Assembly: GCA_026874595.1 (NCBI GenBank)
Contig: CM049322.1
Location: 44,270,840-44,334,839, forward strand
Direction: 5' to 3'
Source: Sipunculus nudus
Taxonomy: Eukaryota > Annelida > Sipuncula > Golfingiida > Sipunculidae
Length of the DNA stretch: 64,000 nt
Position 1 is the first letter of the stretch. Each line of letters opens with the position of its first letter. Under the pieces are notes generated by a model. It saw only the letters and a list, made by a program, of their open reading frames with translations. It ran no database searches and was not told the origin of the DNA. The translations under genes were made by a program, and so were the position numbers. Shown here piece after piece: positions 23,467 to 35,640 of this stretch.

Positions 23467-24325
23467 TTGTATTAAAATACATATTTTCTCTCTTCTGGAC
23501 TTCTTCTATTTATTAGGTCTCATTATTCCAGTCTGTCATAGTTTGAGAGACGTAAATGTTCCTTACTTGTAACATCATTTTCTTCAGTATTCGTGTCTGG
23601 TGGATTCGTCCGCCGCCCCTATATGTTCGTATTATATGAGCCGATATTAGGGCTCGAATCTTGGTTGGTTTAGATGTGATATAAATTCGGTTTATGAGCC
23701 AGCCTTTACAGATTTTTATTTATGTACGTTTAATGCAAATTCTGTTCAATAGCACCCAGCACAGTTGGATCGTCAGCACTTTTCAGTGAAGTGAACATTT
23801 TATTATAATCTTCTGTACAAATTTATTTTTCTTGTATTCACATGTATCTGGTCACGTTTTGATATGAAGTAAAACGTTTTTAAATGAGTATTCTTTTTTT
23901 TTATTGTATGCATGTGTCCAAGGTCTGGGTGTGTTTGCCTCATATAAGCAGGAGCTCAGGCTATCGTAAGAATATGTATAAATGATTTATCCAATATCAT
24001 GTTAAATAAATTGGAACTATAACTATATGCTATGAATATTTCCTGGGAATGCTTGGACTGACCTTTGACCATGTGGTCTATCAAGACTACTTAAGTCTTG
24101 TATGTAGACATGGTTGTTTCTTTCTGTTTCAGCCTTCACTAATCCTGACCCGTTTCAATGTATAACTTTGTAACAAAGCCTCTTTTTACCAAAGTAAAAT
24201 ATGCGCAGTCAAATTTGACAAAGCTTTTCTTAAAAAAAAATGATATTTGAAAACGATATAGCAAAACGCAATTTGAGTCGCAGTATCGCATTATATACAA
24301 ATATATCTTTATCCTACACATAATT
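23467..24325. other. AT-rich, no recognisable gene
   Basis: Nothing identifiable was seen. Confidence 0.4.
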
Positions 24326-24386
<61 letters not shown>

Positions 24387-24435
24387 GTGTTAAGTTAATA
24401 TATATATATATATATATTTGTGTGTTAAGTTAACA
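24326..24435. repeat. (TA)n tracts with a duplicated 18-bp word
   Basis: TA tracts at 24326-24382 and 24399-24418, each followed by ATTTGTGTGTTAAGTTAA. The pair looks like a short tandem duplication of tract plus flank. Confidence 0.85.
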
Positions 24436-25085
24436 GAAGTTCCTAAAATTAACTAATGAAGCTAAGCAAAAAAAGTGATGAAGTGAACAAAATTTAAGGT
24501 AACTGCTTTATATTGACCTGTCATTTTACTCTTGATATTTGAGTCTAGTACTCGATTGTACCAGTAATGATATGTAAAATTAAATCTCGTTAGCAGTGAT
24601 GTTTCACCCAGAGTGTTAAAATAATTAGAGATTTACATTTACTTTGTGTTATTAGCAACTATAGTAAAATTTAATGCAACCTGCAGTTCTGGTCAAAAGA
24701 GTGTCATCATACTGAATTTGTGACCCATAGATTTCTGGATCCAGTTGGGGTTTGTACTCTGCAGCTTGTTCAGCATCAGGTTGGCAGACCCAGCCATGAA
24801 CAACAGGTTGACCAATGTCACTTATTACATGTTCTTTGCAAGAGCAGCACAGAACCAGTCAGGAATGTCTTGCAAGAGTTGGATGTTCCATCCACTCAGA
24901 TTGACTCTGGCCACCACATGCAGTCTCAATTAATGAAGTCTTAATGATTCCCTTAGCATGTCTGGTGTGTACAGGCAAAGGGTATGTTAATATAAGTAAT
25001 AACATCACAGTGAGTCACGGGTAACACATTTTCACCAAACGTTTTGACATTACTGCTACATCAGTATTAAAAACTCTTCCTGTAG
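24436..25085. other. No recognisable gene
   Basis: Overlapping plus-strand frames at 24720-24944 lack a domain. Confidence 0.4.
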
Positions 25086-26620
25086 TTGTAGTTGAATCTG
25101 ACTATCAGTCCAGACAAGTCGAGTACATCAGTCCGAGTCAGACTGACACTAATTTTCTTGATAAAAGATCACTATTAACAAGAATTCGACACACTTATTC
25201 CCTTTTCTGTTGACTCAAACATCTGAAAACTTGAAAGAGTGTTTATTTATATAAATGTGTATTTTTTTTATTCGGATTCAATATAAAGGGTTTAAATAGG
25301 GTTATATATACATTACAGCTTACTCTCCTTAGGCAAAAATAATAATATGTTTAATGATAAAAGACCCCAATGTTTCTACTCTGATGCTTTATTCCTTTCA
25401 ACAACAAGAAGATACTCACTTCGCATGCAGTCTTCGTCTCAAAATTTGAACACATGTTTCAGTTTGAGAAGTGTTTTGTTTTCTTTTAGCTCCTATTGAT
25501 TTTTAATAAGAAATGAATAGGTTTACCTTTACACCGTTGAAATAATGTCTTCTACTTTAATCATAGAGCTGCTGTATATAAGACGTAATGAAATTTGTAT
25601 ACACGGTCATTATATGTAAAAATCTGAGTGATATACCATAGAATTTTTAAGTTGAAATAAATATTGAATAGAATATTGTATTGAATTAAATATTACTGCT
25701 GTGTGAAGTCATATTGAAGGCTAAATTTAATTAAATTTGTTACTTAAATGTCTTAAAGTAAATTCTGTAGATATGTTTTATGAAAATTCTATGGTTAAAA
25801 TCTGACAATTGGTTGTGAAACAAAGCAAAAAGCAGTAGATACCGGGAGGATAAGGGCAAAGCTAGAAGTAAATTTAAAATATGCAGCAGAATTTCTAGGT
25901 TTGTTTAATTTTTTTCTTGCAAGAATACACGTGCTGATAGAGTGTGTTTCGATGTGCATCAGACCTCACGTGACAGTTTTTGTTCACACTGGAATCCAGT
26001 GATGAAGCTGATTCCATGTCATCCGAGTCCGAGTGCAAGTCTGAGACCAAACAAGTCAAGTCCGAGCCCATGAAGTTCAAGGCTAAGTTCATCTCATTTA
26101 AGTCTGAGTCATTTTGACCCCGAGTCCAGGTCCGAGTATAATTCCTATACATATGTCTGCAAAAATGCAAATTAAAATGGAAATGTCAGATTATTATGTA
26201 CTTTTTTTTAAGTAAGCTCACATATGCTTTTACTTTAATGGTTAATTACATTTATTGCTCCCGATGCTGATCAAAGCTTAGTATATATAATTTCATTATT
26301 TTGTAATATTATGTTGGTAGTTCGCACATATACATAAATCTTTTCAATATGTGACAGAGTTGTTTTCCACATGACTTAAGCGAGATGGACGCAGCCTGAT
26401 TTTTGGAGTCCTTATATAGACCCTCCGAGGCCGAGTCCAGGACCTCTGAGTCCAAGTCTGTATTCGAGTTCCTACAAGTTTGGACTCGACTCCATCACTA
26501 CATAAATCGAGCTGGACTCTGAGTGCTTTGAGTGCATATCCCTGAGTTTTAGAACAAGTCTAAGTCTGAGTCCCTAGACAAGACTCGAGTCCAAGTCTTG
26601 ACACGATTCGATTCTATCAT
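25086..26620. repeat. Degenerate GAGTCC-type minisatellite clusters
   Basis: The words GAGTCC, GAGTCTG and CAAGTC recur in both orientations in three clusters (about 25100-25155, 26015-26143, 26410-26612), separated by ordinary AT-rich DNA. The antisense frame at 25895-26170, rich in S and D, is a product of this repeat. It may be sub-terminal repeats of an unidentified element. Confidence 0.6.
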
Positions 26621-26873
26621 CATTGAACCCTTCACAGTTCAAAATTTTGTGTTTGAGACTTTGGTGTAAAGACAAAGAGAAGAACAGAAACTATCCCTGA
26701 CACAAATATTATTTTGTGACTCTACCCGCAACAGCATAAATTATAATTAGGCTAAAAGGCACTTACCAATAAACACTTATGGGATGACGATATGCCAGGG
26801 AAGGTTATTTTACCTCGCAGATAAATCCTATGTTGTATTCAAGCCTACTAAGCATTTATTTTATATTTCAACA
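26621..26873. other. No recognisable feature
   Basis: AT-rich spacer. Confidence 0.4.
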
Positions 26874-27214
26874 TACTGTGGTTGGTCTTTTTGTTTGCAA
26901 AAGTATCAAATTCGCGACCTTCGTAAATAAGAGGTCCCATTCTCGAACTCAAAGTTGACAAGTAAATGGTTGATATTATGATTAAAATAGGGTAAGTTCA
27001 GAGATTGATATTTTAAATGATATCAGATCACTCCAATTGTTTGCCATGGACTAAGAATATTTTTGTCAATGAATAATAAATTTACATTATATTGGAAATA
27101 ATCTGTGTATAGGTCTTTTGTATTGTGAGATCGCGAAAATGGAACCCTAGCAAAACACTAAACAGGTGAAAAGCGCGAACTTTTAGCCCCGCGAATATGA
27201 AGTCAACCACAGTA
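26874..27214. mobile_element. Short TIR element (MITE), TACTGTGGTTG ends
   Basis: The left end TACTGTGGTTGGTC matches the complement of the right end (CAACCACAGTA at 27204-27214), and ATTCGCG words follow inside both ends. Length is 341 bp and the interior is AT-rich and non-coding. A second right-end-like copy (CCCCGCGAATTTGATGTCAA then CCAGAGTA) lies at 27238-27266. Confidence 0.65.
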
Positions 27215-27283
27215 ATTGTTAACTAACGAATTGTGAACCCCGCGAATTTGATGTCAACCAGAGTAATATGTATTGTGAGATCG

Positions 27284-27286
<3 letters not shown>
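27215..27286. repeat. Duplicated right end of the preceding MITE
   Basis: AACCCCGCGAATTTGATGTC followed by AACCAGAGTA repeats the terminus at 27186-27214. The flank TTGTGAGATCGC also occurs at about 27123 and 27274, indicating a local duplication of about 150 bp. Confidence 0.55.

Positions 27287-27353
<67 letters not shown>
27287..27353. repeat. (TA)n tract
   Basis: About 33 TA units. Confidence 0.97.
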
Positions 27354-27356
<3 letters not shown>

Positions 27357-29685
27357 GTACAATGATACCACCGCCAACGAAGGTAGCAGATTTCATGTGA
27401 TTGGCCGCGTTCGTGTGTACTGTGCGTTAGTGTGTCCGAGCAGTTTCTCCAAAAGTACTCAGTGAAATCGCAAATTTTGGGCACTGTAAATTAAAATGTG
27501 GATCTCTATCCAGATCTAGGAAAAATTTCCCCTTTTCGCTTCCTGTCTTTGTTCACTGGCTTTCAACAATACACCAATCCACTTCCTTCTCGTTCGATGG
27601 CCCACTTTTCCACAAAATTCAAGTGAATCCAAGGGAGGACTTTATTAAGATATTTTGAGATTTTTTTTTATCCTGGGTTATATATGGGTGATTACCCATA
27701 TAGCGCCCCATCTATCGACTCCATTACTTTATGCTGTATCTGTATGATGATACTATGGCTCATTAGTCATAAATTAATATCTTATTAGGTATGTTTAAAA
27801 TGTACCCAATTTTTTACACTTATGTTGTATGAGTATGTATGCATGTACATATATTCGCCCATGTAACTAAGCAATAATCACAAAAGCTAGTCTGCAGATC
27901 GTGTCCTTAATTCTATAATTTAAACAACCCTGAGCCCGAATTGCTTATAAGGCTAATCTTCTGGTGGATGTACTGTTGGTTAGTCAATACTAAAAACTGG
28001 ACTGAGTGCATATGTGAATACACACCAGAAAGCCAGCCAGCACTTCATGTCAAGAAGTGCAAAGCCCTGATAGCAATGACCTACATGCACAGATCTGCAT
28101 GAGACACCAGTAATACAGCTGTGGATGAATGCAAGTCAGGCCATTGCTGGACAGATAGGGTGGGGTGGTCAGATAAGATAATAATGAAGTGTCATTTACA
28201 AGTTTAATCCGGTTAGAAAGCAGCACTGATTGCTCGATACATTTAATTTAGTAACAGGAATGATTCCAAAGTTCAGTTTTAATTTTTGCCTTCTTTAGAA
28301 ATAAATGCATTTAGTTTATTTGTATTAATAGTGATAGTTATAATTGTTTTATAGTTCATAGCTTTATCTTATAGAACAATGAAAGAGCTGGTTCAAACAT
28401 CCCAAGGTTTGCTTTTTTACTTAATATACAAACATATTTTGAGCATGCAGCAATCCAAATGATAAGTAATAAACTTTATGCATGAAACAAATGGAAATCG
28501 GAATAAACCGTAGACCATACAAATAGTTACTGTATGCTTATACAGTTGTTGTATATCATATATTTCATCAATTCAATTGAATGAATTTATGGATGAACAT
28601 TTTGAAGATAAGCTTTGAAACAGAACTTCGACATTCATGTTGACTTGTTGCAGGAACTACGGGTATCATAAAATCAAACTTACATCACGTTAGAGATAAA
28701 TTAAATGTTAATACGCAAATATATAATTCCCGCATATTTTCTACTTCATCCACAATCGTTCAGTTTTCTCATTGAATTTTATTTACTCTTAATTTAAAAA
28801 AAGAGATCTTGTACATAAACAGTGTTCACTTCAACTCAACCTTTAAAATTATCTTGGTTACATGAATATAAATAAAGGTCGTCTGTGATGTATGGACCCT
28901 GAAATATAATAAATGTGAACGATATTTATTTGTCTTATTGACTGACACGGAGCCTCCACCCTCTCTATCACATTGGCCCTGGAAAACCAGATAATAAAGC
29001 TGGTCAGCTCCTTAAGAGTCCCGAGGGAGGAGCATCGGTGACTTCACAGGGATGCCGCATACTCTGAATGTTGGCAAAATGAGGCGTCATTTGGCTTTGC
29101 AAATGTACACGACCACATCTGTATAACTATACCTATGATTTACTATACGTATTCAGTGAAATTTGATATAACAGATTAATATTAATGTTCGCATTAGGTA
29201 TTTGAGTATAGTATTCAGAAAGTTCAGGGAAATGTATATTTTTTATTTCAAACTTTTGTGTTTATTATAGTATATATATTTAATTTTATATGATGTATAT
29301 TATATATAAATATATTTAATATATATGTATATCTATATAATTATTTTTTCCAAGGTGTCCCAAAACATATTCTGTGAAATGTGCCTCAAAATTCTCCTTT
29401 AAGACAGCTAATTTGAAATTTGTTCCGCCATATGTGTTTGGGACATCACGGACACCCTCTTCCAAAGTCACTTATATAAAGAGTATTTATTATTATAATT
29501 AGCTAGATAATATGCAGATTAATATAAGGGAGATGGGGAGATTTGCGGAGATAATCACCGCCCGTTGTGCAGGAACCTTTCTCTTTTGTTTTTTTTTTTA
29601 GTTATGCATGTATGCACCCCCCAACACACACACACAAACACATACACTTCTTGGCCTGTGAACAACGATCCAACTATGATGAACG

Positions 29686-29690
<5 letters not shown>
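27354..29690. other. AT-rich, no recognisable gene
   Basis: A patch at 27360-27480 looks less AT-biased but has no long frame. A dyad GGGTGATTACCC lies at about 27686. Nothing else is identifiable. Confidence 0.4.

Positions 29691-29739
<49 letters not shown>
29691..29739. repeat. (TA)n tract
   Basis: About 24 TA units. Confidence 0.97.
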
Positions 29740-29742
<3 letters not shown>

Positions 29743-30189
29743 CATATATGACTACATCCTGCGCCTTCTCCGTTGGACTTTATAATATTATAGCGTCTGG
29801 AATAATATTATAGGGCTTTGGATGCTCGTACAAGATCACCAAGCGCCTTCTATTAGCCCTCCCCTATAATATTATCACTGCCGTTCAGTGCCTGAGGAGC
29901 TCTGGATAACTGCAGCTGATTTAACCCATGCTAAGTTAGCTACCACCAGATGCGACCTGCTGCAGCGAGAGCGTTCTGCTGACGCGTGACCACCGGTCAT
30001 ATCACGCGCACTCAACCGTTCTTCATAGGGACCGCGCAATGCTCAAATTAGCTGTAGTAATCAGACACGATAAGCTCGTGCGCGTCGATGCAGTTCCATG
30101 TGGCAGCGATTTGGAAAACCACATAGCCATCCGCGTCCAAGTCCGAAATACAATAAGTCCGAATAAATAGGGTGTTATAAATATATATA
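29740..30189. other. GC-richer spacer with a small AATATTATAGGG hairpin
   Basis: AATAATATTATAGGG near 29801 and CCCTATAATATTAT near 29861 form an inverted pair ~60 bp apart. The following 250 bp are GC-richer than the surroundings, without a coding frame. Confidence 0.4.
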
Positions 30190-30774
30190 TACATATAATT
30201 ATATGTATATAATATCATAAAATGTGGTAATATACGGTGTTACCCACTTTTTTACACCCTATAATTTGTGGCAATAATAATGTGCGACCACATTTTTTTG
30301 ACCAGCTTTGAAAGCCTGTATTAAATATTTACTATTATAAAATGTGATCAGATATGGTGTGACCCAATTAAATTGTTGGCAAAAATACAGTGTTACCACA
30401 TTTTATTTGACCAGCCAAATAAGTTTGTAATATATATAATATCATAACGTGGTAATATATTGTGTGACCTACCTTTGTTTTTTTACAAAATTAAGGTGTG
30501 ACCTCATTTTATTTGACCAGCCATGTAAGCCTGTATTATATAATAACTATTATAAAATGTGAAACGATATGGTGTGACAACATTTCTACCAATAAATGAG
30601 GAAATATAAAGAGTGACCACATTTTATTTGACACGCCATATGAGTCTTTTTTATATATAATATTATATAATGTGATATCAAAGTGTGACCACATGTTTTT
30701 CCTCATTTATTTTGACAAAAATAAGGTGTGACCACATTTTATTTGACCAGCAAATTACGTTTGTATTTTATATT

Positions 30775-30779
<5 letters not shown>
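30190..30779 (+). repeat. ~110-bp tandem array, five diverged units
   Basis: The unit landmark ACCAGC (or ACACGC) occurs at 30301, 30410, 30516, 30631 and 30746, a period of 106-115 bp. It is always preceded by GTGTGACCACATTTTATTTG or a close variant. Between landmarks are a TATAAAATGTG segment and a CAATAAAT-like segment. Units are diverged. The same family appears at 22.04 and 42.8-44.1 kb. Confidence 0.85.

Positions 30780-30821
<42 letters not shown>
30780..30821. repeat. (TA)n tract
   Basis: About 21 TA units between the 110-bp array and the 15-bp motif cluster. Confidence 0.97.
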
Positions 30822-30825
<4 letters not shown>

Positions 30826-30839
30826 TTATTTCTATTATT

Positions 30840-31680
30840 GCAACCATCGGGGGACAAAACACCGACTATCGGGGGACCAAAGACAATCCGGAGACCGAAC
30901 AGCGGTCCCCCGATAGTTTTTAAAACTTTTATACATTATTTGAGAAGCATTTTGCAATTCTCCCTGGTCATCATGCCTGCACGGACAACAATTATAATTA
31001 TAATTCTTACAATTATAAGAATTAAATGAAAGAAGTCCCATTTGATTTCCCATTTTGATGATAGTTTTTCTTTTTTCCGTTGGTCCCCAGATAGTCGTTT
31101 TTTGTCTTTGTGATATTTTCTTTGTAACCATATATAACTTATTTAAAAAAATCGATCCATTGGTTTGTTTTGTGACTTTTAACAAATAAACCCTAGAAAA
31201 TATTTTAGAAATATTAAATTGTAGATTTTTCAAAAATCGTTGTTAAAGCCACCGTTAGGATTTTTGCTGATTTTATTTGCATATAACCGACTTACGGGGG
31301 ACCGAATACTATCGATGGACCGAACTGTGGTCCCCCGATAGTATTTTTTGCAAAATTCACAATATCTCTTAATAATTCTGCAAAAGTCCGTGGTAATTAA
31401 GTTTCAGAAGACAACTTGAAACAACTTACAGTTGTTTCCTCCTGTTTATGATAATTTTTATTTGTTTCCACTGGTCCCCCTCTCTTTGTGATATTTTCCA
31501 TGTGACCATATTTATTATATTATTAAACTGAAAGACAGGTTAAATTTGTGATTTTTGACGAGTATCTTTTCTACAAATACTAAAAATAGTAAATATACGA
31601 GTTTTGGGAAGGTTAAAGTTCAAGCACCGTTAGCATAATTGTTATTTTTATTTGTATATAACCGACTATCGGGAGACCGC
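30840..31680. repeat. Cluster of GACTATCGGGGGACC motifs in both orientations
   Basis: Forward copies or variants: 30844, 30864-30878, 30885, 31289-31303, 31308-31321, 31664-31678. Reverse copies (GGTCCCCCGATAGT): 30904-30917, 31082-31096, 31329-31342, 31473 (partial). The context also repeats with a ~375-390-bp period: the stretch from CACCGTTAG to ATATAACCGACT occurs at about 31252 and 31626, and TTTGTGATATTTTC at about 31109 and 31486. It therefore behaves as diverged tandem units, each carrying paired inverted motifs. There is no coding frame. Confidence 0.75.
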
Positions 31681-31811
31681 CGACTGAAAAACTGTAATAA
31701 ATTGTATCGATTTTTATTTTTAAGAAATTCGACACTTCTTTCGACCACAATATTTCAAATTCTTCTGGTCCATTTAGTTTGTAATTTCATATGTTTACTG
31801 AATCAGTAAGA

Positions 31812-32500
31812 GGCAAGACCTGGTTAGATTTTGAGAGTTGTCTCTACAGCTTAATTATGATAATTAGCTGAACGAGCAGGTTTCTTTGCGATCCCGCTTT
31901 CGACATGACCGTAAATGTGATGTGTACAAAACTTTTTAGTTTCCTTGAGAGTACCCCTCTGAGTTGATTAACTTTTGGGGTCAATCTGTGAATAATGTGG
32001 GGTCATTTGCATAATAATGTAAATCAGCCATGTGTAAATTTTTAATTTTACCAAATTCTTAAATCTATCCATTACATGTTTAAGCATGTAGCACTTTTTC
32101 ATTAAGGACCAGATTCTAATGAAAATTAATGATCTCATTTGCGTATGTATGCCTAATTTGCGTATTAATTACCTTCCCACATGTATTATCTTGCCACCTT
32201 GATAAGTCAAGTTCTGCAGGGCCAATCAGGCGGTAACTTCATACGTGTACTTGCCAAGTAAGAAGGCAAGACCTGATTAGATTCCAAGAGTTGTCTCTAC
32301 AGCTTAATTATTCTAATTAGCTTAACGGGCAGTTTTCTTTACGCTCATGCTTGAGACATAACCATATATGAGTTTTGTACCAAACTATGTAAATACCTTG
32401 AGAGTACCGTTCTTACTAGTTGATTAACTTTTGGGTCAATCTGTGCATGTAAATTAGGTCATTTCCTTAAAGATGCAAATATTCACATTTAATTAAAAAA
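31812..32500. repeat. Two-copy tandem repeat, 453-bp period
   Basis: Words starting GGCAAGACCTG (31812, 32265), GAGTTGTCTCTACAGCTTAA, CTTGAGAGTACC and TTGATTAACTTTTGGG recur in the same order 453 bp apart, with about 15% divergence by eye. Confidence 0.8.
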
Positions 32501-32640
32501 AAACACAAAAAACACTACATTGACAGAACACTCCTAGACACCATATATGTCAGTTCTTTTCATCAAATCACAGTAATTGGTGTACTACAGACATATTACA
32601 ACTACCTGGACCCACTACTCAATAAGCTTTAACAGTTGTT
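32501..32640. other. No recognisable feature
   Basis: AT-rich spacer. Confidence 0.4.
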
Positions 32641-33373
32641 GCATGGACGTCACCCGGACATCGGAGGATGGTGCCACGAAGTGGTGTGGCCGCCCCCGTT
32701 TCCAGCCGTATGGATCCACCCCGCTATCAGTGACTACTGACGCGCTTTGAGAAACATAAACACTATTCTGGGACCATTCAGTATTGATTTTGCAGTTCTG
32801 ACGGCGCTGTCGTTTCTCTCAAGCAAAACCACAAACTTCTGCGGTTTCCACCCATTGTTGAAAGCCTATAAAACGAACTCACCTCCTATTGCAGGCGAGA
32901 CTATTGATTTTGCTACGCCACGTTACTGTTTTCCCCGGGGACCGTGACCGTGGGCTCTTGGTCCCCAAGCCCACGGAATGCCATGAACCACGCTATGAAC
33001 TTTATTATGTAGGAAGAGGAGAGACTTTATGTTTTCTGGTGCCACCTGGATTAATACAGGACTTCAGTTTTGTGTGTGCCCGAACTATGTGTTGTTGATG
33101 GACTTCAGTTTCTCGTATACCGGATTCAGTTAAGTATTTCGTTGCAGTTCGTTATTTAGAGACTCAGTTTTTCTTCAGAGACTTTGTTATAAATTACGTT
33201 ATGTATTGACTATTATATTATTTGTGTACGAATGTAAATATTGTAATATATGAATATAGCACTGTTTTTGCACCCATATTTTGGTTACGTATTCATTTGA
33301 AGAGAACGTGTCTGAGCATATGTGTTACGGTTCGGCCTGAGTTGTTTGGTGTTAAAAGGAACCGTAACACAGT
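32641..33373 (+). mobile_element. Possible solo LTR-like segment
   Basis: A GC-richer block contains a TATA-like box (CCTATAAAACGAAC, ~32869) and ends with the dyad TGTTACGGTTC...GAACCGTAACA (33322-33372). Terminal TGTTACGG/CCGTAACA words are common at LTR ends. No matching left boundary, primer-binding site or second LTR was found, so this is tentative. A non-LTR origin is equally possible. Confidence 0.25.
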
Positions 33374-33740
33374 CCATCTTCAGCTCATATTATATATCAT
33401 CTGATGACTGCTAGTTCTATCATTATGCCTACAGCTTCAGTTTCACAGGTTAGTTCTTAATACTGTTTATACTAAACTGAGTTCATAATTGCTTGCATGC
33501 TGGACTGGATCAATCACATTTATGCAGCTTTTGGTTAACCTACAAATGACCATATTTCCCATATATTTTGTAAGAATATAATTAAACGTAACCATTGTCT
33601 ATCAGCAATTTTAAAACTTATGAGCAGATTACGGTTTCCAGACTCTCTGCAGGGGAATCTTGAGATTGCTTGCAAATTCAACTATATTTAGTTTTTTATT
33701 GTTTTTATTTAGCAATAAAGTATGTATTTAATACTTTTAT
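33374..33740. other. AT-rich, no recognisable feature
   Basis: Nothing identifiable was seen. Confidence 0.4.
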
Positions 33741-33830
33741 ACGCCCATCTCATCGACGGGTCGTATGACGGCATCAGCAGTGTCTGTCCGTCCGAAATCT
33801 GCGTGATAAATCTGGAGAGTGTGAATTGGA
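33741..33830 (+). repeat. Interspersed repeat fragment with GTCTGTCCGTCCG core
   Basis: ACGCCCATCTCATCGACGGG followed by TCGTATGACGGCATC and GTCTGTCCGTCCG resembles short interspersed repeats common in invertebrate genomes. It is related in style to the AGCTCAGCTGA repeats at 49.99 and 51.41 kb. Confidence 0.45.
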
Positions 33831-35064
33831 TATTTATTAAATAACAGATCGACTTTAAAAATGTCTCTATGCACTAATTAATATCCAAGATTCCTTGCCG
33901 TACTTCGTCGTTTCACACTCATAGATACAACGATCTTGGTACGTCTAAGTGAGCGTCATCAGCAAATATGAGCCTAAATTAAGGAAGAAAATTATGTCAA
34001 ATTGCAAATAAAATTCTAACAGAATCATGGCATCATGTTGAGTGAAAGTCGGACAACAATGATGGGCTTCTTTTGGAAGGGTTAGATCATCATTATTTCA
34101 TTAAATGTCTGGGGGTATTTCGCTGTTACATATACGCGTGTTGAGTCTGCCGATTATCAACACCCTCCTTATATAATTTTCCCTATGTTCATTTTTGGTG
34201 GATAAAATAGGGCAAAACGTGATGCACGTGTTACTAAATAAAACACTTTCTAGCAAATAAAAGGCTCTGATACACAACATACTTCGTTTCAATATGCTGC
34301 CTATGACTGTGTTTCCTATCATTTGAAAAAAAAGTAATCCCGGATAATTAACATTTCGCATTTTAAAGGTTCTAATCAAAATGATATTATAAACCTATGA
34401 CACTGTGTTAATCTGATTTCTGGAATGGTTTGTTCATCGTTGCCAGGTGATTTAGTCATAACACGCTTGTGGTGGTGGCACTATATTTCAAGTTTATCTG
34501 AGCATATGTTTTTTCTTATTCTTTTTTTTTATAAATACATCTACATGTGCGGATTGGGCCCATTTACGTTAAGCGAACGTTCAGCTAGAACAACATGCAT
34601 CCTCTAAAAATTAAAAGACAAAAGTGAAATTGTCAGAAAATATGCCCATAGCTAGCTCTGCCATAAAATTTTGACCCATCAGTAAATTTATGTGTTTGCA
34701 TGTATACATTAATATTTATGTATTATATGTACATAAATGCATACATTTTTTGTATCTACAGATTGGTATTTGGTACAACGATTGCCTAGCTGTCCAGGAG
34801 AGGACAGTCAAACAAGCATATCCCTGTTCTGTGGATAATAAAACAACAATAAAGTAAAAATATGTAATGACATTCAATGAAAGTGATTATTCATTTGCAA
34901 ATATCTCAAAGTTGTCATTATTCGTTGATTTTAGTTCATCATTAATATTAAATATCACTTTTACCGGAAACAAGTTTGGTTCGTGATATTTGATAAAATG
35001 ATATGTAAGATTCATGGTGACATGGAAAAAAGTTTCGAATTTGTATCCAGTAACTGAAGAATCT
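33831..35064. other. AT-rich, no recognisable gene
   Basis: No supported coding frame. The minus-strand frame at 34101-34379 has no domain. Confidence 0.4.
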
Positions 35065-35640
35065 AATATGGCCGCCACAGCCAAATCGCTTGTTTTCTTT
35101 CGCGTGCGATAACTCAACAACAGCATACTTCAGCTTTCCTAAATTCACAGGGGTGATTGGTACATACAAGGGTTTCAGCCCTGTAGAATTACAGACCTGT
35201 CGGAATTCCAATATGGCCCCCACAGCCCAATCACTGATATTCTTTCGTGCGCGATAACTCAAAAACAACATACTTCCGCTTTTCCAAATTCACAGGGGTG
35301 ATTGTATGTATGAGGGCTCCAAACCTATCAAATTACAGACCTCTCAGAATTCCAATATGGCCGCCACAGCCCAATCGCTGATTTTCTTTCGCACGCAATA
35401 ACTCAACAACATTATACTTCAGCTTTCCCAAATTCACAAGGATGATTAATACCTATGAGGATAATATCCCTATCGAATTACAGGTCTGTCTGAATTCCAA
35501 TATGGCCACCAGAGCACAATGGGTAATTTTCTTTGTCACCTGATATCTCAACAAGAATATGCTTGATCTTTATCGTGATTTCTTTTCGTGCATCGCGGGA
35601 AGTAAATATCCTTGTACTAGACCAAGTCAATTTTTTATAG
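35065..35640. repeat. 145-bp satellite-like array, four units
   Basis: AATATGGCCGCC-like landmarks occur at 35065, 35210, 35354 and 35499, periods of 145, 144 and 145 bp. Within each unit the same order recurs: CACAGCCCAATCGCT, TTTCTTTCG, CGATAACTCAACAAC, CTTCAGCTTTCC and AAATTCACAGGGGTGATT. The fourth unit is the most diverged. Open frames across the array (34887-35271, minus) are repeat artefacts. Confidence 0.9.

Noticed and set aside
23117-23482. 121-codon minus-strand frame
   Set aside because: Antisense to a tRNA-derived SINE; composition is explained by the SINE body.
25895-26170. Ser/Asp-rich minus-strand frame
   Set aside because: Generated by the GAGTCC-type repeat.
29740-29880. 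TAATATTAT hairpin, considered as a rolling-circle (CRESS-type) origin
   Set aside because: The nonanucleotide does not match TAATATTAC, and there is no Rep-like frame nearby.
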